Origin: Saprospiraceae bacterium
GTDB lineage: Bacteria; Bacteroidota; Bacteroidia; Chitinophagales; Saprospiraceae
Length of the DNA: 64,000 nt
Direction: 5' to 3'
Assembly (NCBI GenBank): GCA_016714445.1
Contig: JADJNF010000001.1
Span: 1,240,001-1,304,000 of the forward strand
The stretch's first letter is position 1. The number at the start of each line of letters is the position of its first letter. A model generated the notes under the pieces. The model searched no databases. It saw nothing but the letters and a program-made list of their open reading frames with translations, and was not told where the DNA came from. Shown here in pieces: positions 16,565 through 25,430 of the stretch. The translations under genes were made by a program, and so were the position numbers.

Positions 16565-18616
16565 TTATTTAATTACGGTAATATCACCTCTTAACCACTG
16601 TTCAAACCCATCTATATACTTTAATGAAGCCATCCAGGTATATACACCAGGCACAACATATTTTCCGCTAAAAGTTCCATCCCAACCTGAAGATATCTGG
16701 TTGAGATCAAATGAATTTGCTTCAAATACTTTATTGCCCCATCGGTCAAATATTCTAAGAAATTGCCCCTTTGATGCAAGTGCGTTTCCACTCAAAAAAA
16801 ATACATCATTTATATTATCTCCATTGGCAGAGATTATGTTTGGGTGATACACTGACCGGTCCTTTTTAACCCGAACATAAACAATATCGGATATGACACA
16901 TAAATCTTCATTGGTCATGCTAAGTTTATAGTACCCATCATTCAGTGCTAAAACTTCGGTATCGGAACAGGTAACACAAAGTACATCTTTATTTCCTTCG
17001 GCTTGCCAGATAAAAGTAACATTTTCGCTTTTATTGGTATATTCGCTCAACAATGTGATTTTTTCGCCGAGATCAAGAAAAATGGTGTCCTGCAAAATAT
17101 TAAGTGTAATCAGATCATTTTTTACCTTGATATCTATTTGTTTCTCTTCACAAAGAGACTTCACATTCAATCTATAAATGCCTGGAGAATGCAGCCATTT
17201 CTTTGAAGAAGTATCGCCGTCAGACCAAAGATATTTTAATCCGTGTAAAGATACATCTGCTAATACGCTGTCTCCGGGACAGGTACTGTAATCTTCTGTA
17301 ATAAATGATAGATCCAATGGTTTGACTAAAAGGTCTGTACTGTCTTTTTCTATAAATGTAGCTGGATTATCAGAATAGGTAAAACTACCCAGTGCCAATG
17401 GAAGTCCGGACAATATTGCCTGATTTCGGTACAATCCCAATGCATCTGGACCAACTTCCACCAAAACTTTAATGGTATCAATACCTACATTGACGTTCAT
17501 TTCTGAAATAGATACTATATTGTTTCGTAAAACAACATTTCCCCCAAATGGATTGTATACAATGGATTTTGCAATTAAACCTTCAGGCATCGTATCTGAC
17601 AGTTGAATTCCTGGACGCAAAATCCCTGATCCATTGCTGATGATAAAGGAATAAATCACTTCAGTACAAGGATAAGCTATCTCAGGGTATACAGTTTTTT
17701 GTAATTCCAGTGTGTAAGGACAAGCACATCCATCCTGTCCGGAAGAGATGGGCCCCTGAGCTAAAAGAGTTATTGCCCCTGTTTTTTTATTTATTGAAAC
17801 AAATTTATCCTGCGTAAATGTCCCAAAAGATCCGTAACCATACAGATTACCAAAAGAATCAAAAAATATAGCGCCTAGCTGATCTACCTGAGGCTGTACC
17901 GGGAACGCGGTGTTAACTGCTCCTGTTTCAGGATTTACAATGACCAATCGTTTATTTCTAAGATCATGTCCATAAAGTATTCCGGTAAACGGGTCAAATG
18001 CTATATCCACAATGCCTACTGTTCTGTCCTGCATTGGTACAAAAGTACATTGATATTCAGGATGTTCGAGATCAACTTTTACAATTTGAGCGGTGGTACC
18101 TCCTAAACCTATTAGTAATAAAAACCGACCATCCGGGGTAACATCACCTGCATAATATAATGGATCAAGGGGAATACCTTTTGGCAAACCCAAATCTACC
18201 GCAACTCCATCACTTCCTATTCTACGTAAACGTGCTGAATTGGGATCCATCCCATATATAAAATTGTCTGTAATTCTATATCCCATGGCATTGAGCACCA
18301 AACCAATACCAGAAGAAATGGTGTCAAGAAGTATCTTTTGCCCGTTATCGGAAATTTTCACTTCATACAAGCCTGAACTATTCGTACCTCCTCTGGTAAG
18401 ACTTAAATAGTACTGCCCTTTGCAAGTAAAAGGTATCTGTGATGATGCTATCTGTAAAGATAATAACCAAAGTACAACAACAAAATAATTTCTGAGATGC
18501 AAAATTATAAAATTCAGAAGGCTAAGATAAAACAAAATATCGGACCTGTGACACTTAATTAAATATTTAAAATGCCGAAGATGTAATAAACCCAATATTT
18601 CTTTCTTGAAATACAC
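16565..18616 (-). CDS. T9SS type B secreted protein with propeller-like N-domain
   Basis: A large secreted protein (683 residues from the first ATG). The start is uncertain: the signal peptide core YFVVVLWLLSLQIASSQ begins about 43 residues in, and an in-frame TTG just before HLRNYF may be the true start. Residues 65-300 resemble the DUF6923 propeller-type domain (LYEVKISDNGQ, DVTPDGRFLLLIG, DIAFDPFTGILYGHDL). A DUF11-like beta domain follows at about 310-430 (ELQKTVYPEIAYPC, LSDTMPEGL). The C-terminus is the gliding-motility sorting domain (HPNIISANGDNINDVF, RIFDRWGNKVFEA, GWDGTFSGKYVVPGVYTW). Cargo role unknown. Confidence 0.82.
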   Translation of the reverse strand: MYFKKEILGLLHLRHFKYLIKCHRSDILFYLSLLNFIILHLRNYFVVVLWLLSLQIASSQIPFTCKGQYYLSLTRGGTNSSGLYEVKISDNGQKILLDTISSGIGLVLNAMGYRITDNFIYGMDPNSARLRRIGSDGVAVDLGLPKGIPLDPLYYAGDVTPDGRFLLLIGLGGTTAQIVKVDLEHPEYQCTFVPMQDRTVGIVDIAFDPFTGILYGHDLRNKRLVIVNPETGAVNTAFPVQPQVDQLGAIFFDSFGNLYGYGSFGTFTQDKFVSINKKTGAITLLAQGPISSGQDGCACPYTLELQKTVYPEIAYPCTEVIYSFIISNGSGILRPGIQLSDTMPEGLIAKSIVYNPFGGNVVLRNNIVSISEMNVNVGIDTIKVLVEVGPDALGLYRNQAILSGLPLALGSFTYSDNPATFIEKDSTDLLVKPLDLSFITEDYSTCPGDSVLADVSLHGLKYLWSDGDTSSKKWLHSPGIYRLNVKSLCEEKQIDIKVKNDLITLNILQDTIFLDLGEKITLLSEYTNKSENVTFIWQAEGNKDVLCVTCSDTEVLALNDGYYKLSMTNEDLCVISDIVYVRVKKDRSVYHPNIISANGDNINDVFFLSGNALASKGQFLRIFDRWGNKVFEANSFDLNQISSGWDGTFSGKYVVPGVYTWMASLKYIDGFEQWLRGDITVIK

Positions 18617-18865
18617 TTTCTCTGCTCCTACCTATACATTAAAGAGCGGTAAAGCTGGATATTTATTTTAATCAACATCAACAATACTGGTCTCTTATCT
18701 GATAGAAACACATGAATCCATTAAGATGCAATTTGTGCAATTCTTAGTATAACATGTCAAGTACTACTGACAAAACATGTTAATAAATTATGTTAAAAGT
18801 GCCAATTTGTCTGTTTTGGCCGTATGGTACAATTTTGGACATTACAAATATTTTCAAAATTTTAA
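18617..18865. other. Divergent spacer upstream of secA
   Basis: No gene is seen. An inverted repeat TAACATGT...ACATGTTA lies at 18750-18782 and contains a smaller GTCA/TGAC pair. It could be a regulatory palindrome or a weak hairpin. Confidence 0.4.
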
Positions 18866-18873
18866 TATCTTTG
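18866..18873 (+). promoter_or_regulatory. TAnnTTTG -7 element of secA
   Basis: TATCTTTG lies 67 bp before the secA start. Confidence 0.55.
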
Positions 18874-18940
18874 TGCCACCAAGATGTATTGTTTATAATA
18901 ATAGCACTTTGAGCTCAAATTCAAATAAAAAATAAATCCC

Positions 18941-21900
18941 ATGTTCAATTTCATTAAAAATATATTCGGCAATAAGCATGAAAAAGATGTAAAAGGATAT
19001 GCAGCTGTGGTTGATAAAACCAATGCATATTATGCTGAATATCAAAATATAAGCAACGATCAGCTACGAAACAAAACGTTGGAATTCAGAGAAAGAATAA
19101 AATTGGGTCTATCTGACATAGATAATGATATCCATGCACTAACTGAAAAAGCCAATGAAGAGCCTGATTTCATTAAAAAGGAAGAAATTTATAATGAAGT
19201 CGATAATATCAGAAAAGAAAGAAATAAATATTTAGAAAACGTACTCAAAGAGATATTGCCTGAAGCTTTTGCCGTTGTAAAAGAAACTGCCAGAAGATTT
19301 AAAGACAATAGTACTCTCGAAGTGACAGCTACAGAACATGACAGAAATCTTGCAGTGAGCAAGGATTATGTGATGATAGACGGAGATAAAGCCATATGGA
19401 AGAATAGTTGGAAAGCTGCCGGTGGAGATGTGACCTGGAATATGCTTCACTACGATGTACAACTTATTGGTGGTATGGTGCTGCATGAAGGTAAAATAGC
19501 TGAGATGGCAACAGGAGAAGGTAAAACCCTGGTGGCTACCCTACCCGCTTATTTGAATGGCTTATCAGGCCAAGGGGTACATGTCATCACAGTCAATGAT
19601 TATCTGGCAAAAAGAGACAGTGAGTGGATAGGGCCAATCTTTCAGTTCCTCCTGCTTACCATTGACTGTATAGATAAATATAAACCCCACTCACCGGAAA
19701 GAATCGCTGCCTACAGGTGCGATATTACTTATGGTACAAATAATGAATTTGGTTTTGATTATCTTAGAGACAACATGGTCAGAGACAATGATGAACTGGT
19801 ACAGAAAAGACATCATTATGCTATGGTCGACGAGGTGGATTCAGTATTGGTTGATGATGCCAGAACGCCTTTAATTATTTCTGGACCAGTACCACAAGGT
19901 CTTGAAGAACAGGAATATCTTGAATTGAATCCTAAGATAGAAAAATTATTCAGTGTGCAGCGTCAGATGGCTACTGAATATCTTGCGGAAGCTAAAAGAC
20001 TTATTAAAGATGGAAATACGGGACATAACGAAGGCGAAGGCGGTATGGCACTTTTCAGGGTGTACAGAGCGCTTCCAAAATACCGTCCGCTTATTAAATT
20101 TTTGAGTGAGGATGGTATAAAAGTAATCCTGCAAAAAACTGAAAATTTCTTCATGCAGGAGCAGAATAAAAACATGCATGTCGCTGATGCTCCTCTGTAC
20201 TTTACGATTGACGAAAAAAACAGATCTGTAGAGTTGACTGACAAAGGAATAGAATACTTGTCCAAAGGAGAAAATGATGTTAATTTTTTCGTTATGCCTG
20301 ATATTACTCAGCAAATACAGGAATTAACCAGCCGGGAAACTAAGGAAGGCATAAAGCTGACTGAAGAAAAGGAAACACTTATACAGGATTACGCAGTAAA
20401 ATCAAGACGACTTCATGCGACCAGCCAATTGCTAAAAGCCTATACATTGTTTGACAAAGATCAGGAGTATGTCGTCATCAATGAAGAGGTAAAAATCGTT
20501 GACGAGCAGACGGGTCGTATGATGGAAGGAAGAAGATATTCGGACGGGTTACATCAGGCGCTGGAAGCAAAAGAAGGGGTAAAAGTCGGAGATATCACTC
20601 AAACTTACGCAACTATCACCCTTCAAAACTACTTCAGGATGTACCATAAATTGTGTGGTATGACCGGTACCGCTGAAACTGAAGCAGGTGAATTCTGGGA
20701 AATATACAAACTGGATGTCGTAGTCATACCTACCAACAGACCTATCGTCAGGGATGATAAAGATGATCTGGTATACAAAACTGCCAGGGAAAAATTTAAT
20801 GCGGTCATAGAAGAAATTGGAAATCTTACCACTGCAGGCCGACCTGTGCTTGTAGGTACCACGTCCGTAGAGATATCTGAGGTGTTGAGTAGAATGTTGA
20901 ACCTTAGGGGTATAAAACACAATGTACTGAATGCCAAACAGCACCAACGGGAAGCAGAAATTGTTGCTGAAGCCGGAAAAGCAGGAGCAGTAACCATCGC
21001 AACCAATATGGCAGGAAGGGGTACAGATATAAAAATTACAGAAGATGTAAAAAAAGCCGGTGGGCTTGCTATAATTGCAACAGAAAGACATGATTCAAGA
21101 CGTGTAGACCGTCAGTTGCGGGGTAGAGCCGGTCGTCAGGGAGATCCGGGTACATCACAGTTTTATGTGTCTCTGGAAGATAACCTGATGCGACTTTTCC
21201 AGTCTGAAAGGATAGCCGGTATCATGGATAAAATGGGGCATAAAGATGGTGAAGTAATTCAGCACAGCATGGTAACCAAGTCCATCGAAAGGGCGCAGAA
21301 AAAAGTAGAAGAAAATAACTTTGGGATAAGAAAGAGACTTCTTGATTATGATGATGTGATGAATATCCAAAGGGAAGCCATTTACAAAAAAAGAAATAAC
21401 GCCCTGCACGGAGAAAGACTTTCTGTGGACCTGCACAATATGTTTGTGGGTTCAGTGGAGTATATAGTTGACAGCAACAAAAGAACCAACAACTTCGAAG
21501 GGTTCATGTTTGACTGTTTGACTTCACTCAGTATAGATCCGCAGATGGATGCGGATACCTTCAAAAGTACTTCTGTGGACAATCTGATTGATCAAATGCT
21601 GGACATCGTCATGTCGCACTACCATAATAAATCTGAGCAAATCACCAATCTTTTGTTGCCAACCATCAAACAAGTGTATGAAAATGAAGGCCATAGATAT
21701 AAAAGGATTGCTATACCATTTACTGATGGCCGAACCAATCCATTGCCTATTGCTGCTGACCTGAAGACAGCATTGGATAGTAAAGGGGCATCTATCATGA
21801 GAGATATCGAAAAGACAATTACGCTTGCCATCATTGATGATCACTGGAAAGAACATCTCAGAAATATGGATGAACTTAAAGACGCTGTACAGGCAGCTTC

Positions 21901-22234
21901 CTTTGAGCAAAAAGATCCTTTAGTAAAATATAAAATAGAAGCATACAATCTTTTTGAAGAACTCATCAATAAAATCAACAAAGATGTTAGTGCATATTTA
22001 TTTAATGGCAAGCTACTAATACAGCAAGAAGTCAGAGAAGCCAAAGTCCAGAAAACTGATTTAACAAAAGTGAGAACCAGCCGTGAAGAAGAAGCCATCA
22101 GAGAAGCAGCTGAAGGTGTTTCCAGAAAATCAGAAAAGCCAGAAACATTTAAACGTGTAGAAGAAAAAGTAGGCAGAAATGATTTGTGTCCATGCGGAAG
22201 CGGTAAAAAATATAAACATTGTCACGGCAAATAG
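18941..22234 (+). CDS. secA: Preprotein translocase ATPase SecA
   Basis: The SecA motor drives unfolded preproteins through SecYEG. At 1097 residues it has the enlarged form usual in Bacteroidota (about 900 in E. coli). Visible motifs are EMATGEGKTLVATLPAYL (Walker A), HVITVNDYLAKRDSEW, YGTNNEFGFDYLRDNM, MVDEVDSVLVDDARTPLII (Walker B), GMTGTAETEAGEFWEIY, ATNMAGRGTDIKI and ERHDSRRVDRQLRGRAGRQG. The C-terminal zinc finger DLCPCGSGKKYKHCHG (CxC...CH type) binds SecB or ribosomes in relatives. Acidic and helical insertions lie at about 320-460. It is followed after 35 bp by ribD. Confidence 0.97.
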   Translation: MFNFIKNIFGNKHEKDVKGYAAVVDKTNAYYAEYQNISNDQLRNKTLEFRERIKLGLSDIDNDIHALTEKANEEPDFIKKEEIYNEVDNIRKERNKYLENVLKEILPEAFAVVKETARRFKDNSTLEVTATEHDRNLAVSKDYVMIDGDKAIWKNSWKAAGGDVTWNMLHYDVQLIGGMVLHEGKIAEMATGEGKTLVATLPAYLNGLSGQGVHVITVNDYLAKRDSEWIGPIFQFLLLTIDCIDKYKPHSPERIAAYRCDITYGTNNEFGFDYLRDNMVRDNDELVQKRHHYAMVDEVDSVLVDDARTPLIISGPVPQGLEEQEYLELNPKIEKLFSVQRQMATEYLAEAKRLIKDGNTGHNEGEGGMALFRVYRALPKYRPLIKFLSEDGIKVILQKTENFFMQEQNKNMHVADAPLYFTIDEKNRSVELTDKGIEYLSKGENDVNFFVMPDITQQIQELTSRETKEGIKLTEEKETLIQDYAVKSRRLHATSQLLKAYTLFDKDQEYVVINEEVKIVDEQTGRMMEGRRYSDGLHQALEAKEGVKVGDITQTYATITLQNYFRMYHKLCGMTGTAETEAGEFWEIYKLDVVVIPTNRPIVRDDKDDLVYKTAREKFNAVIEEIGNLTTAGRPVLVGTTSVEISEVLSRMLNLRGIKHNVLNAKQHQREAEIVAEAGKAGAVTIATNMAGRGTDIKITEDVKKAGGLAIIATERHDSRRVDRQLRGRAGRQGDPGTSQFYVSLEDNLMRLFQSERIAGIMDKMGHKDGEVIQHSMVTKSIERAQKKVEENNFGIRKRLLDYDDVMNIQREAIYKKRNNALHGERLSVDLHNMFVGSVEYIVDSNKRTNNFEGFMFDCLTSLSIDPQMDADTFKSTSVDNLIDQMLDIVMSHYHNKSEQITNLLLPTIKQVYENEGHRYKRIAIPFTDGRTNPLPIAADLKTALDSKGASIMRDIEKTITLAIIDDHWKEHLRNMDELKDAVQAASFEQKDPLVKYKIEAYNLFEELINKINKDVSAYLFNGKLLIQQEVREAKVQKTDLTKVRTSREEEAIREAAEGVSRKSEKPETFKRVEEKVGRNDLCPCGSGKKYKHCHGK

Positions 22235-22269
22235 GAATATTGTTCACTACTCAACAAAAGTAAGATCTC

Positions 22270-23322
22270 ATGCATTCAGTACATCCTGATGTGAAATATA
22301 TGCAACGATGTATTGAATTGGCCTTAAAAGCTGGTAAGCATACCAAAACAAATCCCAAGGTAGGCGCAGTATTGGTTTTTGATGGACGTATCATTGGTGA
22401 AGGATACCACAAAGAATATGGACAGCCACATGCCGAGATCAATGCCATTGAAGCGGTTTCACATGCTGATAAACCATATATACCTGCATCCACTTTATAT
22501 GTAAGTCTTGAACCTTGCTCACATTTTGGCAAGACGCCTCCATGTGCGCACCGGATAGTGCAGGAAGGTATTAAAAATGTAGTGATTGGCTGCCCGGATC
22601 CTAATCCGGTAGTGAGTGGCAAAGGCATCAGTTATTTACTTGATCATGGAGTAAAGGTGTATGTTCCGTTTCACTTTCATGAAGCAGAAGATCTGATCCA
22701 TAGTTTTAAAGTAAATCTGTCTCAAATGCCTTATGTGGTGCTGAAATGGGCACAATCTGCTGATAATTACATGTCAAAGAAAGGTGAACAAACTTGGTTA
22801 TCTAATGAATATTCACGTATATTGACACACAAATGGCGCTCAGGATGTGATGGTATTATGGTAGGAAAAAATACTGCAATGATCGACAAACCTGCCCTTA
22901 ACGTCAGGTCGTATTATGGAGAAAATCCGGTGCGTATCATCATGGACAGCCAACTTGAGTTGAAAAATACAAGGTACAATTGTACAGATAATACGCCTAC
23001 CTGGGTTTTCAATAACATGTTTGACGGCAAGGAACAAAATATAAAATATCTTCAAATAGAAAATTTACAGGATCTTCCTTCTGTGCTTAAAATACTCTAT
23101 AAAAATGGTATCAATACGCTGATGGTTGAAGGTGGAGCTGCATTACTTAAATCATTTATTAAGATCGGAATGTGGCATGAAGCAAGAATCATAAGAACAA
23201 AATCAAAACTGGGAGAAGGCATTTCAGCTCCATTGCTTCACGGTTCACTTATCAGAAAAATGCATTTGCTGGATGATGAAATTTTATTCATAAAAAATAA
23301 ATTACCTGTTCCAAATGAATAA
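22270..23322 (+). CDS. ribD: Bifunctional riboflavin biosynthesis deaminase/reductase RibD
   Basis: A 350-residue enzyme that deaminates 2,5-diamino-6-ribosylamino-pyrimidinone phosphate and then reduces the ribosyl side chain. The N-terminal deaminase (about 1-145) has zinc ligands H54-A-E56 (QPHAEINAIE), C83 and C92 (EPCSHFGKTPPCAHRIV). The C-terminal reductase (about 150-345) has YVVLKWAQSADNYMSKKGE, SGCDGIMVGKNTAMIDKPAL and LMVEGGAALLKSF. Length is typical. Its stop overlaps the nth start by 8 bp, indicating coupled translation. Confidence 0.95.
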   Translation: MHSVHPDVKYMQRCIELALKAGKHTKTNPKVGAVLVFDGRIIGEGYHKEYGQPHAEINAIEAVSHADKPYIPASTLYVSLEPCSHFGKTPPCAHRIVQEGIKNVVIGCPDPNPVVSGKGISYLLDHGVKVYVPFHFHEAEDLIHSFKVNLSQMPYVVLKWAQSADNYMSKKGEQTWLSNEYSRILTHKWRSGCDGIMVGKNTAMIDKPALNVRSYYGENPVRIIMDSQLELKNTRYNCTDNTPTWVFNNMFDGKEQNIKYLQIENLQDLPSVLKILYKNGINTLMVEGGAALLKSFIKIGMWHEARIIRTKSKLGEGISAPLLHGSLIRKMHLLDDEILFIKNKLPVPNE

Positions 23323-23938
23323 AAAAGAAAGAATCGGGTTTATTTCTCAAACACTCGAACAATTGTACCCTGAGACACCCATACCTCTGGAACATAGTGA
23401 TCCATACACACTTCTAATAGCGGTATTGCTCTCTGCGCAGTGTACTGATGAAAGGGTAAATAAAATTACACCTGAATTATTTAAATTGGCAAACAATCCA
23501 ATGGATATGTCCAAGCAGGATGTTGAAGTCATAAAAGCCATTATAAGACCATGCGGGCTTTCACCACGCAAATCACAAGCCATCAGCATGCTTTCAAAAA
23601 TACTTGTAGAAAAATATAATGGTCAGGTACCTCAAACCTTTGAAGATCTGGAATCCTTACCCGGAGTAGGTCACAAAACAGCTTCAGTAGTGATGTCACA
23701 GGCTTTTGGTGTGCCGGCTTTCCCTGTAGATACTCACATACACAGACTTGCACAAAGATGGGGGCTGACATCCGGTAAAAATGTAGAACAAACCGAAGCA
23801 GATCTTAAAAGACTTTTCCCTAAACAGACCTGGAACAAATTGCACTTGCAGATCATTTTTTTTGGAAGACAGTATTGTCCTGCCAGAACGCATGTGGCAG
23901 AAAATTGTCCTATTTGCAGCGTGATTTTGAAGAAATAA
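23315..23938 (+). CDS. nth: Endonuclease III (DNA glycosylase/AP lyase), altered Fe-S motif
   Basis: A 207-residue base-excision-repair enzyme that removes oxidised pyrimidines. The helix-hairpin-helix LPGVGHKTASVV has catalytic Lys (in GHKTA), and the catalytic Asp lies in FPVDTHIHRLAQRWG. The usual C-x6-C-x2-C-x5-C cluster motif is not intact: CPARTHVAENCPIC has nine residues in the first gap, and no fourth Cys follows before the stop (SVILKK). The 4Fe-4S cluster is probably absent or changed. It overlaps the ribD end by 8 bp. Confidence 0.92.
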   Translation: MNKKERIGFISQTLEQLYPETPIPLEHSDPYTLLIAVLLSAQCTDERVNKITPELFKLANNPMDMSKQDVEVIKAIIRPCGLSPRKSQAISMLSKILVEKYNGQVPQTFEDLESLPGVGHKTASVVMSQAFGVPAFPVDTHIHRLAQRWGLTSGKNVEQTEADLKRLFPKQTWNKLHLQIIFFGRQYCPARTHVAENCPICSVILKK

Positions 23939-24019
23939 GCCGGTCTACACAGGATCTGCTGAAAAAGTCAGATGTGCTTAAAATACGAAACTTCGAGCCG
24001 CTGATAAGAATCCCGTTGA

Positions 24020-24044
24020 AAATCGTGATACGAAATCACGATTT
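24020..24044. terminator. Hairpin after nth
   Basis: A 9-bp perfect stem AAATCGTGA/TCACGATTT with a 7-nt loop, about 80 bp after the nth stop. No strong T-run follows on the plus strand, so its terminator role is uncertain. Confidence 0.45.
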
Positions 24045-24125
24045 AGGGATGAAATGCGACCAACCGGATCGCAACCAGGATTAATTTCGTATGTAATTCA
24101 TTAAGTAGATTGAGTGCAGCTTACT

Positions 24126-24228
24126 TATACTCAAAATAAATTGGTTTGTGAAAAATAATTTAACCAATGTGCTGATTTTGAGTATAATGAAGACATAATT
24201 TTTCTCAAAGAAAATTATCGTCGGTATA
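24126..24228 (+). repeat. Palindromic intergenic repeat family 1, copy C
   Basis: Arms TATACTCAAAAT/ATTTTGAGTATA with inner TTGGTT/AACCAA, then the second hairpin GAC-ATAATTTTTC...GAAAATTAT-CGTC. It is nearly identical to copy B over the second half. It sits between the convergent nth and trmN6 genes. Confidence 0.85.
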
Positions 24229-24351
24229 CAAAAATAATTCAAATGTGGTGCATGGGATTTGAAGAGTGCCTTTGTTTTTGCTTGCATCTGGTTATTAATA
24301 TTTAATAATATTTATTTGATAATCAATTAATTTTGTGTATTTCAGCAGACC

Positions 24352-25077
24352 CTACATAAAAAGATAAAATTCTTTTGTCAATGCTTGGAACTCATCAGAG
24401 TAATCCTTGACGCCAACTCCATTGTAAATAATCAATTCATCCTGATCAAATGCTGAACTATGCCCGTGTCTGAATCTTAGAAGAAGCCGTTCTATATTTT
24501 TGTTTTCTCTGGATCTTACTTCTGTCATTTTCTTCAGGGACAAATCGTATTTACCAGCCATCTCGATAAATCTCAAACCTTCAATATATGGTAGAATTAA
24601 ATCAAAATACCCTTCCGGCGAAAGTAGTTTTTTAACTGAAAGCAATAGATCAGCATGGGAAAGTTTTATTGTATGACGGACATTCGCTTTATTTTCATTA
24701 GACGAAAAAGTACCTCCGGTAAAAAAAGGTGGATTACTAATGCTGAGATCAAATCTGGCCTCGGTAATTGACGCATAATCCTGGAGAGCACTATGTACAG
24801 CAAATAGTCTTTCAGAAAATTTGGAATGTTGCATATTAGATCGTGCCTGAAGATAAGCATCTTCGTCAATTTCTATACCGGTGATCATGAGTGACGGACT
24901 ACGTTGAGATAACATCATAGCTATGATTCCTGTCCCGCTTCCAATATCCAAAGCCTGTTTTCTATCATCTATTTCACTCCATGCACCTAGTAATACTCCA
25001 TCTGTATTTACTTTCATAGTACATTTGTCCTGATAAATTTCAAACTGTTTGAATCTGAATACATCGCTAATTACCAT
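24352..25077 (-). CDS. trmN6: tRNA1(Val) adenine(37)-N6-methyltransferase family
   Basis: A 241-residue SAM-dependent methyltransferase. The start is set at ATG 25077 (MVISDVFRFKQFEIYQD), where homology begins; an upstream ATG at 25173 would add 32 unrelated residues. Motif I is LDIGSGTG (43-50), followed by GIEIDEDAYLQA. The catalytic NPPF motif is N115-P-P-F118, marking N6-adenine methylation, and MKVNTDGVLLGAW is the typical N-terminal substrate segment. The likely target is A37 of tRNA(Val). It is monocistronic and converges with nth. Confidence 0.88.
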   Translation of the reverse strand: MVISDVFRFKQFEIYQDKCTMKVNTDGVLLGAWSEIDDRKQALDIGSGTGIIAMMLSQRSPSLMITGIEIDEDAYLQARSNMQHSKFSERLFAVHSALQDYASITEARFDLSISNPPFFTGGTFSSNENKANVRHTIKLSHADLLLSVKKLLSPEGYFDLILPYIEGLRFIEMAGKYDLSLKKMTEVRSRENKNIERLLLRFRHGHSSAFDQDELIIYNGVGVKDYSDEFQALTKEFYLFM

Positions 25078-25187
25078 CTTTTCTTTATTCCCCTTTTTTA
25101 TAATTTTGCAAGGTTTGATTTTGTCATGTTTTTTGCATATTTCAGCAAAAATTCCGCCAAAATTAGATATCATTTATATATGTGCAT

Positions 25188-25203
25188 CCGGGTTGAAACC
25201 CGG
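25188..25203. repeat. Short GC hairpin CCGGGTTGAAACCCGG
   Basis: A 6- to 7-bp palindromic hairpin with a tiny loop, upstream of trmN6. It is similar in style to short dispersed intergenic repeats found in many bacterial genomes. No function is assigned. Confidence 0.45.
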
Positions 25204-25333
25204 GGCTATAAATATTTTACCCTTATAAAGTTTACTTGCAAAAAATTTGCCTATATTTTAACATAATATACTATGAATGGATTGATTGTCGAACTGACCT
25301 TCACTATGTATATCCCAAAATTGCACTTTCATA

Positions 25334-25379
25334 AAAATTCCTTTTGTTTTACCCCATCAAGGGAGTCAAAAGGAATTTT
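25334..25379 (-). terminator. Long hairpin downstream of T9SS repeat protein
   Basis: AAAATTCCTTTTG pairs perfectly (13 bp) with CAAAAGGAATTTT across a 20-nt loop that can itself form CCC/GGG. Read on the minus strand, it follows the stop at 25431 and ends in TTTTTAT, so it is a plausible terminator. Confidence 0.6.
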
Positions 25380-25430
25380 AAAACAATTGAATGAAAAAAT
25401 GGAACACACCCTGCTAATTAAATATATCCT

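Noticed and set aside
23875..24084. 69-codon frame overlapping the 3' end of nth
   Set aside because: It is an out-of-frame reading of nth plus the following hairpin DNA.
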